Shown here in pieces: positions 25,745 through 34,500 of a stretch of DNA of 64,000 nt. A program made the position numbers and the translations under genes. The notes below the pieces were generated by a model, which worked only from the letters and a program-made list of their open reading frames with translations, was not told the DNA's origin and did no database searches. The stretch comes from Desulfospira sp963664655 (GTDB lineage Bacteria > Desulfobacterota > Desulfobacteria > Desulfobacterales > Desulfobacteraceae): assembly GCA_963664655.2 (NCBI GenBank), contig OY761554.1, positions 2,108,001 to 2,172,000 of the forward strand. Direction: 5' to 3'. Numbering within the stretch: the stretch's first letter is position 1; each line of letters opens with the position of its first letter.

Positions 25745-25892
25745 ACCCAAAATTGAAATTGGTTTCAAGATTCGCTCGATCCCGGTTCCGAGTCGGACTC
25801 TGAGGATTGTGTAATTAATCTAACCTCTTTCTTGTCTCTTGTTTTTTGAATATCATGCCGGATGAATGCAGCGGCCCGGATCTTTGTGGTGT

Positions 25893-25915
25893 GACGGCTT
25901 TATTTTTAAGCCGTC
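25893..25915. terminator. Stem-loop before the GIY-YIG gene
   Basis: GACGGCTT (25893-25900) pairs perfectly with AAGCCGTC (25908-25915) around TATTTTT. It probably ends leftover transcription from the flagellar operon, although the T-run is in the loop. The 25745-25892 stretch contains no gene I can support. Confidence 0.4.
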
Positions 25916-25933
25916 AAATGATAGACCCACCCT

Positions 25934-26203
25934 ATGAAACGATTGAATAACGTGAACGACTGGACCGTATATCTGCTAAGGTGTTCTGATGATTCCTTGT
26001 ACTGTGGTGTCACCAACAATCTTGACAACAGGCTAGAAAAACACCAACAGGGCACGGCCTCCAAGTACACCCGGTCCCGCCTCCCCGTAAAGCTGGCAGC
26101 GGTAAAAGCCAGCCTTTCCAAAAAAGAAGCCTATAAACTGGAATACCGGGTTAAACGGCTGCCATCAAATCAAAAAATTCGTTTTTTAGAGGCTGAAGTC
26201 TGA
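25934..26203 (+). CDS. GIY-YIG nuclease-fold protein (UvrC/YhbQ family)
   Basis: 89 residues, a single GIY-YIG domain: WTVYLLRCSDDSLYCGVTNNLDNRLEKHQQGTASKYTRSRLPVKL. The two signature tripeptides appear as VYL and YCG, with the catalytic Arg (NRLEKH) and Lys/Glu further on (SKKEAYKLEYRVKRL). YhbQ-type proteins are small stand-alone domains with poorly defined roles in DNA repair. Ribosome site is weak. DUF3820 gene follows after two bases, so the two are co-transcribed. Confidence 0.9.
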   Translation: MKRLNNVNDWTVYLLRCSDDSLYCGVTNNLDNRLEKHQQGTASKYTRSRLPVKLAAVKASLSKKEAYKLEYRVKRLPSNQKIRFLEAEV

Positions 26204-26205
26204 AC

Positions 26206-26421
26206 ATGAGCCGGCCTGTTGAACCCGACAAAGAAGCCTTTCTGGCCCTGAAAACCACCCGCATGCCCTTTGGCAAATACAAAGGCGTCAGACTGATCGA
26301 CTTGCCGGAACCCTATCTGGTCTGGTTTTCCCAGAACGGGTTTCCAAAAGGGAAATTGGGCGATCTGATGAGCGCGGCATATGAAATTAAGGTCAACGGG
26401 CTGGAATATCTTTTTAGATAG
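26206..26421 (+). CDS. DUF3820-family small protein
   Basis: 71 residues. The pattern MPFGKYKGVRLIDLPEPYLVWFSQNGFPKGKLGDLM matches the DUF3820 family, small cytoplasmic proteins of unknown function sometimes linked to nucleic-acid metabolism. It is tightly coupled to the GIY-YIG gene (two-base gap). No catalytic motif can be named. Confidence 0.85.
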   Translation: MSRPVEPDKEAFLALKTTRMPFGKYKGVRLIDLPEPYLVWFSQNGFPKGKLGDLMSAAYEIKVNGLEYLFR

Positions 26422-26443
26422 TGCCTGGGCAAAAATACACCCA

Positions 26444-26459
26444 TCTGCCACATGGCAGA
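26444..26459 (+). terminator. Stem-loop terminator after the DUF3820 gene
   Basis: TCTGCC-ACAT-GGCAGA, six perfect pairs with a four-base loop, followed by AAAATTTT. It lies between the convergent DUF3820 and tilS genes and could serve either. Confidence 0.5.
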
Positions 26460-26520
26460 AAAATTTTCATCTGGGCAACTTTTTACCCAGACAGGGGGGG
26501 GCAGGCATCAGATAACACCG

Positions 26521-27588
26521 TTAATTGGTGCTGTTTCCTGTCGCTTTGTTGTCTTGTTTCTGCCGGCGGCCCAGGGTCCGCAGGGGGAGGCCTTCTTTTT
26601 TTATTTTCAGGTGATCACGGGTCAGGTAGACCCTTATCCGGTCCGGCAGGTCCAGATGTTTTCCCGGACAGGACCGGTCTTTGAAATCCCGGATGTCCCG
26701 GATATGGGTCATGGATATTTTTTTCAGATCGCCTTTTACCCGGGAAATGGCCTCCCGGATGATCCGGCTGACCAGGGCCGGGTGAAGGGCTGACAGACCC
26801 TCAAGGGAGAGGCTCAGGCTGTCGGCGGTTTGTTCGGTCTGGATGCCGTCAAGGGCTGTAATGGCAAGGGCCTGGACAAACTCATCTTCTTCCCGGATAA
26901 TCTGGCCGGACCGGTCCAGGGAATCCCTGATTTTAGGGTTGTAGGATTGTTCCAGCAGCGGAATAAGCTGGTTTCTGACCCGGTTGCGTAGAAACTGTTC
27001 TGTCAGGTTGCTGGAATCCAGGACATAATCCTGGTCCATATGGTCCAGAAAGGCCAGAATTTCTGATTTCTGGGTTTGGATCAGGGGGCGGATGATCCGT
27101 TCTCCCCGCCGGGGAGGTATCCCCTTGAGTCCGGTTGGCCCCGCCCCCCGGATTAGGGATAGAAGAACCTGCTCACCATTGTCATCCCAGGTGTGGCCAA
27201 GGGCGATTTTAGAGTAACCGAACGCCGTGGCCGTTGCCTCAAAAAACGCATACCTGGCACTGCGGCCGGCATCTTCCAGGGAAGTCCCCGTATCGGCAGC
27301 TATTTTTTTTATATCCTGGTGTTCCGTAAAAAGGGGCAGGTTTAATTCTTTGGCCAGGTGGTTAACAAAGGCCTCATCCCTCTCGGATTCCTCCCCCCTG
27401 AGCATATGATTTAAGTGGGCCAGCCCAATGGTGATCCGAAACCGGGATCGCAGCGCTACAAGTCCTCTGGCCAGGGCCACGGAATCCGGCCCCCCGGACA
27501 AGCCGATCAGGACCGCATCTTTTTCACGGACCATGTCATGATCCTGTATGGTCCGGGTGATTGTTTTTAAAAAATGGTTACTGGGCAT
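26521..27588 (-). CDS. tilS: tRNA(Ile)-lysidine synthase TilS
   Basis: 355 residues from ATG 27588. TilS adds lysine to C34 of the CAU-anticodon isoleucine tRNA, using ATP. The PP-loop SGGPDS is at residues 31-36 in LIGLSGGPDSVALARGL; HLNHMLRGEESERDEAFV, GTSLEDAGRSARYAFFE, ALGHTWDDNGEQVLLSLIRGAGPTGLKGIPP and LDSSNLTEQFLRNRVRNQLIPLL are all typical. The C-terminal domain is short. No Shine-Dalgarno is visible before 27588; the toxin stop lies four bases upstream, so translation is probably coupled. A TTG in frame at 27630 is an alternative start. Confidence 0.93.
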   Translation of the reverse strand: MPSNHFLKTITRTIQDHDMVREKDAVLIGLSGGPDSVALARGLVALRSRFRITIGLAHLNHMLRGEESERDEAFVNHLAKELNLPLFTEHQDIKKIAADTGTSLEDAGRSARYAFFEATATAFGYSKIALGHTWDDNGEQVLLSLIRGAGPTGLKGIPPRRGERIIRPLIQTQKSEILAFLDHMDQDYVLDSSNLTEQFLRNRVRNQLIPLLEQSYNPKIRDSLDRSGQIIREEDEFVQALAITALDGIQTEQTADSLSLSLEGLSALHPALVSRIIREAISRVKGDLKKISMTHIRDIRDFKDRSCPGKHLDLPDRIRVYLTRDHLKIKKEGLPLRTLGRRQKQDNKATGNSTN

Positions 27589-27592
27589 AGGA

Positions 27593-27883
27593 TTAAAGGG
27601 GCATTTCCGGCAGGAGTCGATGGCCTTCAAAAACGGTCAGGATAATGATGCGGCCCTCAAGCACCTGGTAAACAATACGATAATTTTTTTCCAGAATTTC
27701 CCGAATATCATCCCGGGAAAATTCCGGAACTTTCCGGCCTGCAAATGGTGCATAAACGATATTCCGGGCACGGCTTTTTAATCGGTTAATCCATTTGGCC
27801 GCTGCCCCCGGATTGTCCAAGGCAATATAAGTTTGAATGTCAATTAAATCCTGCCGGGCAGTTCGGGTCCAGAATAATTTCAT
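27593..27883 (-). CDS. RelE/ParE-family toxin
   Basis: 96 residues with the ParE/RelE fold: KLFWTRTARQDLIDIQTYIALDNPGAAAKWINRL, FAGRKVPEFSRDDIREILEKNYRIVYQVLEGRIIILTVFEGHRLL. The helical N-terminus and C-terminal REIL...YRIVYQV strand pair are diagnostic. ParE-branch members poison gyrase and RelE-branch members cut mRNA; the sequence favours the ParE branch but does not settle it. It overlaps the antitoxin gene by four bases and is followed four bases later by tilS. Confidence 0.9.
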   Translation of the reverse strand: MKLFWTRTARQDLIDIQTYIALDNPGAAAKWINRLKSRARNIVYAPFAGRKVPEFSRDDIREILEKNYRIVYQVLEGRIIILTVFEGHRLLPEMPL

Positions 27884-28149
27884 GGAATATCCAGAGTCTC
27901 CAGCTCGTCATCGGGCAGGATACGTCCGGATTGGACATCCTGCAATCCTCTTTCCACCGCCTCCATGAACCGGATTTTTTCTGTAAACCGGTCAAACTCC
28001 GCAGGAGAGAGCAGAACCCCGGCCGCTTTTCCGTTCTGGGTGATGACCAGGGGCTGGTGCGACTGCCGGATATCCGAGAGCAGTTTTGATGCCTGGTTTT
28101 TAAACGTAGATAACGGAACGATGTTTTGGGAGATGCGTATCTGTTTCAC
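27880..28149 (-). CDS. Phd/YefM-family antitoxin
   Basis: 89 residues. N-terminal DNA-binding half KQIRISQNIVPLSTFKNQASKLLSDIRQSHQPLVITQNGKAAGVLLSPAEFDRF is the Phd/YefM signature; the C-terminal tail (FMEAVERGLQDVQSGRILPDDELETLDIP) would wrap the toxin. It should also repress its own promoter. Overlaps the toxin start by four bases. Confidence 0.92.
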   Translation of the reverse strand: MKQIRISQNIVPLSTFKNQASKLLSDIRQSHQPLVITQNGKAAGVLLSPAEFDRFTEKIRFMEAVERGLQDVQSGRILPDDELETLDIP

Positions 28150-28324
28150 TTTATAGCCTTAATATTAGTTTGAGATTATTTATAGACCGAATATAGCCCT
28201 GAATTTGATTTTTTTCAAGGCGGGCTAATTTTTCTAAGCCATGGACTGATTTTTCCTTTAATTTGTGATATACGCACTGGCTGCCGCAATCAAAGAGACT
28301 GAATACCCACAGCAAGGAGGCCCC

Positions 28325-29044
28325 ATGTATAAAGATTTTCAAACCATCTCAACCTATTATGATGACCTTTATGTAAAAGGCGACGAATACGGCCTGGAAG
28401 CATCCCGGGTCAAAGAACTTCTTTCAAAGCACGGGGCCCGGCCGGGATCGGATATGCTGGTTCTGGCCTGCGGCACCGGAGGCCATATCCCCTTTTTCAG
28501 GGACGCGTACCGTGTCACCGGCCTGGACCTCAGTGACGATATGCTGGCTCAGGCCAGAGATAAATTCCCTGATCTTGAATTTCACCTGGGCAATCTGATT
28601 AATTTTGAGCTGGATATGGATTTTGACGTGATCATCTGTCTTTACGGCTCCATTGGGTTTGTGAAAACCAATGACAACCTGTGTGCCGCAATGAAGCGGA
28701 TTGCCGCACATCTGCGGCCCGGGGGAACCGCCCTGATCACCCCATGGAGTACCATAGAGGAATTCCAGGACATGCTGGTGGTGGATGCGGCCGACAAACC
28801 GGATCTGAAAATTGCCCGCATGGAACAGGTGCGCCTCAAGGCCCCCGGGGTGGTGGAGGTGACCTTCCACCACCTGATCGGGAAAGATACCGGGGTCACC
28901 TACCATCAACAGTCCATGGAAATCGGTTTGTTCTCCCGCCGGGAATATCTGTCCGCCATAACCGGTGCCGGCTTAACGGTTGTGGAAGAATATAAGGGCG
29001 CGGATATCCGGGGCGGTGCCTACCTGGGACAAAAGACCGTCTGA
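28325..29044 (+). CDS. Class I SAM-dependent methyltransferase
   Basis: 239 residues from ATG 28325, behind a strong AAGGAGG. Motif I is MLVLACGTGGHIPFF (normally D/ExGxGxG; here ACGTGG), motif II VTGLDLSDDMLAQAR, then FDVIICLYGSIGFVKTNDNL and LRPGGTALITPW. The C-terminal half (VTFHHLIGKDTGVTYHQQSMEIGLF) resembles sugar/small-molecule methyltransferases in the SAM-dependent TylM1/DesVI-like group. The substrate cannot be named. Monocistronic. Confidence 0.87.
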   Translation: MYKDFQTISTYYDDLYVKGDEYGLEASRVKELLSKHGARPGSDMLVLACGTGGHIPFFRDAYRVTGLDLSDDMLAQARDKFPDLEFHLGNLINFELDMDFDVIICLYGSIGFVKTNDNLCAAMKRIAAHLRPGGTALITPWSTIEEFQDMLVVDAADKPDLKIARMEQVRLKAPGVVEVTFHHLIGKDTGVTYHQQSMEIGLFSRREYLSAITGAGLTVVEEYKGADIRGGAYLGQKTV

Positions 29045-29089
29045 AAACCAAATGCCCCATGGATCATTGGCTGAAAAATAAGCAAAATC

Positions 29090-29207
29090 AGGGCCCGTAA
29101 CTGTTCATCAGTGCTTCATATTTGTTTAGTCAGGACTTCTTGGCATACTTTTGCTATGTGAGAAGGCTTGAATGAGCGAAGATGGGGCACTGCTGAACAG
29201 TTGCCCT
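29090..29207. mobile_element. MITE-like element with 16-bp inverted repeats
   Basis: AACTGTTCATCAGTGC (29099-29114) is inverted at 29187-29202 with one mismatch, and AGGGC/GCCCT extends both ends, giving a 118-bp unit with no reading frame. No target duplication is obvious. Ends differ from the CAGGGCAA-type elements at 4113 and 31076. Confidence 0.5.
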
Positions 29208-29213
29208 TTAAGT

Positions 29214-30203
29214 TTAAGTTGGTTTAAAGGAATGCTGAATATCCGTTAGCCTGTTTTTCAGGTAGTGCTTGGGCAGGATGCCGAACCGTTTCTTAAACGC
29301 CTCACTGAAATGGCTGACATTGGTATACCCCACCTGCCAGGCGGTCTGACTGACGTTGGTTTCGGTGGTGTCCAGAATTTTTCTGGCCTCCTGCATCCGG
29401 TAATCCCGAAAATAATCAAAGACACTTTTACCGTATGCCTGCCGGAATCCGGCCTGGAGCTTTGCCGCGTTCAGCCCCGTTGTCCTGGCCAGGCAGTTCA
29501 GGGTTGGCGGGGATTGCAAATCATTGATCAGCAGGGCCCTGGCCTGGAAAATTTTCTGTTTATCGGTTCTGTTGAGCAGCTGTCCTTCAGGGTTCCGGCA
29601 GTCAAGGCCCAGGGCCGCCAGGTGAAGGGAAAGCAGCTCCAGGCTTTTTCCCTCCAGGTAAAGAGACCAGGGAAAGGCGTTGCTGGAGGCGTTTAAGAGC
29701 TGGTAGACCACAGACTGGATATCCGTGGTCATGGGCCTGATGTTGACAAATTCAGCCTGGGAATCCCCTTTGAGAACCCCCTGTAATTCAGGGGGCAGCA
29801 CCTTGTATTCCCGGTTCATCACCTTACGGAAAAACGGCAGGGTCATGTGCAGATGAAGGATCTGCTGTTTGGCCTGAGGGGGAATGGTAAAGATTCCGGT
29901 CTGCCGCTTCTCCAGCCGGACACCGCTGATGCCGCTTTTTACAGGGGGGGAATGGGGGGCGGAACCTGCCCGGCTGGTTTGTTTTCTGATATTGCCCGAG
30001 ATGACAAAGCCGAAATCAATGACCGGATACTGTTTTTCATACTCAAGACAGACCGGCCTGTCCGAGGAAAAGTTAATCATGGTCATCCACAACCCCGGGC
30101 GAATATATATTTCCTGGTGGCCGTTTGTCTGAAAACCGTTATCCGGTAAGCCCTGGCAGGACGGTTTAAAGGTAAACAATTTTTTGGGGCCGGCCGGCTG
30201 CAT
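29214..30203 (-). CDS. AraC-family transcriptional regulator
   Basis: 329 residues. The C-terminal 100 residues hold two helix-turn-helix units: LNCLARTTGLNAAKLQAGFRQAYGKSVFDYFRDYRMQEARKIL and VSQTAWQVGYTNVSHFSEAFKKRFGILPKHYLK, the AraC hallmark. The N-terminal 200 residues resemble the sensor part of PchR-type regulators (FVISGNIRKQ, GIFTIPPQAKQQILHLHMT), which respond to siderophores or small ligands; this is a guess. The adjacent methyltransferase on the same strand may be a target. The 110-bp upstream gap holds an AT-rich promoter region. Confidence 0.9.
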   Translation of the reverse strand: MQPAGPKKLFTFKPSCQGLPDNGFQTNGHQEIYIRPGLWMTMINFSSDRPVCLEYEKQYPVIDFGFVISGNIRKQTSRAGSAPHSPPVKSGISGVRLEKRQTGIFTIPPQAKQQILHLHMTLPFFRKVMNREYKVLPPELQGVLKGDSQAEFVNIRPMTTDIQSVVYQLLNASSNAFPWSLYLEGKSLELLSLHLAALGLDCRNPEGQLLNRTDKQKIFQARALLINDLQSPPTLNCLARTTGLNAAKLQAGFRQAYGKSVFDYFRDYRMQEARKILDTTETNVSQTAWQVGYTNVSHFSEAFKKRFGILPKHYLKNRLTDIQHSFKPT

Positions 30204-30313
30204 CCCGTCTCCTAGTGGTAATCTGTCATATTATTTAGATGGTTAACAAATAATCAATCCATAATCAAGCTTGCCTTTACCGGGCCGGGAACCCATTGCG
30301 CCTGACCCCGGCA

Positions 30314-30916
30314 TCAGGCCTGGTCAGTGGTAAATATGGACAGATAATTGTATCCAAGGTCCGTACACCCGGTTTCCCTGAATCCGCATTCAAGGGCCAA
30401 GGCCCTGACCTCGTCCGGGGAAAGGCGCATGTGGACCGGCGGCCCAAAGGACATGTCTTCTTTTTTACACTCCATCACGGCAAGACGCCCGCCGGGTTTC
30501 AGCACCCTGGCGGCCTCCTTGAACAGGCCTTTTCGGTGATGCTCGGAACCGAAAATATGCAGCACCGTGAATGCCATGCAAAGGTCCATGGAATGGCCCT
30601 CAACCGGCAGGGGCGGTTGGGTGATATCGGCTGTCAGGCAGCGGATACCGGAAAGGCCGGCAGCCCGGGCGGCCGCCTTAAGGGCATCCACAATGGGCGG
30701 CCAGTGGTCCACTGCGGTGACCCGGCCGGACCGGCCTGCCAAACGGGCGGCCTGAAGGGCATAGTCCCCGGCCCCGCAGCCCATATCCAGGATATGCCGG
30801 CCCGGGCCGATATCCAAAATTCTGAACACCTGTTCCGGCTCCTGCATCCAGTAGCTGCTCGGCCCCTGGCCCCTTGATCCGGGATGTCCTTTGCAATGGC
30901 CTGTTTTCTTTGTCAT
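30314..30916 (-). CDS. Class I SAM-dependent methyltransferase
   Basis: 200 residues with AAGGAAG before the ATG. Motif I is ILDMGCGAGDYALQAA, motif II VTAVDHWPPIVDALKAAA, then MDLCMAFTVLHIF, VLKPGGRLAVMECKKED. The N-terminal CKGHPGSRGQGPSSYWM segment and the EHHRKGLFKEAARV part resemble arsenite/small-molecule methyltransferases of the UbiE/ArsM type. It precedes the AraC-type gene on the same strand, suggesting co-regulation. The substrate is unknown. Confidence 0.87.
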   Translation of the reverse strand: MTKKTGHCKGHPGSRGQGPSSYWMQEPEQVFRILDIGPGRHILDMGCGAGDYALQAARLAGRSGRVTAVDHWPPIVDALKAAARAAGLSGIRCLTADITQPPLPVEGHSMDLCMAFTVLHIFGSEHHRKGLFKEAARVLKPGGRLAVMECKKEDMSFGPPVHMRLSPDEVRALALECGFRETGCTDLGYNYLSIFTTDQA

Positions 30917-31075
30917 CTATCGTCTTCCTTTCAACACCTGATGGGGCGGCCGGTTTGGCCGCATTAATGTATTGCTTATCCTCTCCAATAAACCATTATT
31001 CCCCCGGATTCTGCCCTGAGGCCATTTTATTTTGCCCCGGGGGGAAAAATGCCCTCTTTTGACTGAAATTCACCA

Positions 31076-31377
31076 CAGGGCAAACGCATGTAAAAATAAG
31101 TCCTCGATGATTGCCATGGGCGTATGCATTCAAGGTCCGGCCCTCTGTGCAGTTTGGCGAAAGCCAAACCTCGGTGCCCTCTGTGGTGTAAAAACATGAA
31201 ATCCCGAAGGGGTTGAATTATTCTTCTTTAACCCCCTGGTTTTATAAATTGTTGGCTTCGCCCACGCTTTATATTTAACCACAGAGGGACACAGAGAAAC
31301 ACTTTAGTTTCAGTGCTGCGCACTGAAATGGCAATCAGTAAGTTTAAATGGTGGTCAAGCTACATGCGGTTGCCCTG
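31076..31377. mobile_element. MITE-like element, 302 bp, same ends as 4113-4240
   Basis: CAGGGCAAACGCATGTA (31076-31092) is inverted at 31361-31377 with one mismatch. AAATTCACC follows the right end (31378-31386) and stands one base outside the left end (31066-31074), a nine-of-ten target duplication. The interior carries, in reverse orientation, the body of the 128-bp element (GGACCTTGAATGCATA, GTTTGGC/GCCAAAC) plus ACCACAGAGGGACACAGAG-type sequence. No transposase. The flanks 30917-31065 and 31387-31470 hold no gene. Confidence 0.8.
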
Positions 31378-31474
31378 AAATTCACCGGTATCCCGCCCGG
31401 GGTAAAAAGAAGTCCACCCGGGGTAGAATGAAAATTTCAGGCAGGCTATTTCTTTTATCATAAAACTTTGTTTC

Positions 31475-31492
31475 CCGGTCCGAATGGACCGG
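31475..31492 (+). other. Hairpin just before the activase ribosome site
   Basis: CCGGTCC-GAAT-GGACCGG, seven perfect pairs, lies six bases before the AAAGGAG of the next gene. It could affect translation or mRNA stability; there is no direct evidence. Confidence 0.4.
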
Positions 31493-31509
31493 CAGTGAAA
31501 GGAGAACCA

Positions 31510-34500
31510 ATGCTTGCATTTGGAATTGATATGGGATCCGCAGCCGTTAAAACCGCTGTGGTGGATGATAAAAACCAGGTGGTTTTGGCAGACTATGTCC
31601 GGCACCATGGGGATATCCGGGGGGTGACAAATTCCCGGCTGAAATTATTAGACGAAACATTCGGGGCCGAAAACCTGTGCTTTGGTGCGGTCACGGGCAG
31701 CGGCCAGGACCTTATGCCGGACCGGATTAAGCCGGTGAATGAAGTGGCCGCCGTGGTGGCCGCGGCCCGGGCCGTGTCTGAACAGGCCGCCTCTGTGGTG
31801 GAAATCGGTGCCCAGACCGCCAAATACATCATTGGTTTGAACGGCCATGGCCGGGGAATCCGGGTGGCCATGAATGCCAGTTGCGCCTCCGGCACCGGGG
31901 CGTTTTTAGAGGACCAGGTGTCCCGGCTGAACCTGGACCTGGAAGACTTTTCAGGCTTTGCTGCCGCGGCCAAATCCGTTCCCAGGATTGCCGGCCGGTG
32001 CGGCGTGTTTGCCAAAACCGATATCACCCACCACCAGCAGGAAGGGGTGCCGGTCGAAGACATTCTTTTAGGCCTTGCCCATGCCCTGGTCCGCAATTTC
32101 AGGGTCAGTGTGATGAAGAAGCTGCCCATGGCCCTGCCCATTCTCTTTGCCGGCGGGGTGGCCCGTAACCAGGGGATCGTCCGGGCCTTCAGGGATGTGC
32201 TGAATCTTGGCAAACAGGATCTCATCGTCCCGGAACACGCCGGGGTCATGGGGGCCGCCGGGGCGGCCATGATGGCCCTCAGGGAAGGGCACAAAACCAG
32301 CCTCCTGTCTTCCGGAAACCCCATGTACGGGGCCGGCCAACGGCCTGCCTCAAAAAGTTTCAGTCTCCCGCCCCTGATTTCCTTTGGCTGGGACGACAGT
32401 TCCGGCAAACATGACATTCCGGTTGACTCTGCCCCGGAATCCGGCGTTTACCTTGGCATTGACGCGGGCTCCACCAGCACCAACCTTGTCCTTACCGATC
32501 CGGCGGGCCGGGTGGTGGATTTCCTTTATTTAAGGACCCGGGGGGTGCCCGCAGCGGTTGTCGATCACGGGATCAGGGAATTAAAATCAGTTCACGGCAA
32601 TGCCATGAACATTCTCGGCACCGGGGTGACCGGGTCCGGCCGTTACCTGATCGGAAAACGGGTGGGTGCCGGCATTGTAAAAGATGAAATCACGGCCCAG
32701 GCAACCGCAGCCATGGCCCTTTACCCTGATGTGGACACGGTGTTTGAAATCGGGGGCCAGGATTCCAAATTCATCCGGATTCAGGACGGCCGGGTGACGG
32801 ATTTCCAGATGAACAAGGTCTGCGCTGCGGGAACCGGCTCTTTTATTGAGGAACAGTCTTTAAAACTGGGCATTCCCATTGACGATTTCGGCGCCATTGC
32901 CTTGAACAGCAACCATCCCCTTGACCTTGGCCAGCGGTGCGCCGTGTTCATGGAAACCACCCTGGCAGGGCATCTGGCCCGGGGTGCTGAAAAAAAAGAT
33001 CTGGCCGCCGGCCTTTGCTATGCCGTGGTGAAAAATTACCTGAACCGGGTGGTGGGCGCCAAAAAAATCGGCAGCCGCATCCTGTTCCAGGGCGGTCTTG
33101 GCCATAACCAGGGGGTGGTCAATGCCTTCAGGGCCGTTCTGGGCAGAAAAATGGAGGTGCCCCAATTTTTCAGCGTCACCGGTGCCTTGGGGGCAGCCCT
33201 TCTGGCCAGAGCGGCGGTGGAAAATAAACCAAAAGACCACAACGTCCGGTCCCGGGTTTGCCGGCCGGCGCGGGTTTTTCCCGGGCCTGTGAAAAACCGG
33301 TATGCCGCCCATGTACAGGACCTGATATTTGAAGGCTACACCGGAACCCTGGATCCGGAAAAAGAAGTCGTGGGCCTTCCCCGGGCCTTGTTCACCTTTG
33401 GCATGTTTTCCATGTTTTACACCTTTTTTAAGGCCCTGGGGTTCAATGTTCTTCTGTCACCGCCCTCTGATGAACAGACCATTGCACTTTGCCAGGAACA
33501 CTCCCTGGACGAGACCTGCTTTCCGGTCAAGCTGGTCAACGGCCACATGGCATGGCTGATATCCCGGAATGTGGATTATATTTTTTTCCCGGACCTGTAT
33601 ACGGTTCACCACCCGGGGGCAAAGTCCCGGCAAAATTTCGGGTGCGCCTATATGCAGCTTGCCTTTAAGCTGATGAACCAGGCCATGGACCTTGAAAAAA
33701 GCGGCATTACCCTGCTTTGTCCCACCATTGCCTCCAGCCTGGGCCCTGAGTTTATGAGCCAAAGCTTCACGGCGTTGGGGAAAACCCTTGGCCGGACAAA
33801 AGAGCAGACCATGGCGGCCCTTGGAAAATCCATGGCCGCTTTTCAACGGTTTGAAAAACGGCTGGCAGACCATGGGAAAGCGGTTCTAAAAGCCCTTGGC
33901 CCGGATGAAAAGGCCTTTGTCCTGATTTCCAAAATTTACGGGGTGGCCGACCCGGTCCTCAACCTCGGCATCCCGGACCGGTTGGCTGAAATGGGGTATA
34001 AGACCCTCTCCTTTTTCGACCTGCCCCAGGGGGATATGTTCCAGGAGCATCCCAACATGTACTGGCCCTTTATCCAGCACATCCTGGATCCCGCCTATCT
34101 GATCAGAGAACATCCCAACCTGTTTGCCGTTTTGTTGACCCATCACGGGTGCGGGCCGGATTCAGTGGCTTCCCATTTTTTTGCTCAAATCATGGCTGAC
34201 AAGCCGTTTTTGTCCATCGAAGTGGATGAACACGCCTCAAGGGTAGGGGTCATGACCCGGTTAGAGGCATTTGTGGACCGGATTTCCCATATTCCGGTTC
34301 ACAGGGCTGAACCAATTGAGGCCTATGAAAAGAAAGTGGTTCACACCCCCGTGAACATGGTCCAAACCCTGAAAGCGCTTCCTGCCGGAACCAGGCTTTT
34401 CCTTCCCCACCTTCCCTTTTATTCTCCCATTCTCAGGGAAATCCTGGCCCGGCAGGGTATATCTGCCGGGCTCCTGCCCATGAGTGGCGAAAGTGCGTTG

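Noticed and set aside
25750..25805. Possible tRNA-like sequence with GATTCG and GGTTCCGAGTC
   Set aside because: No acceptor stem or anticodon arm can be formed.
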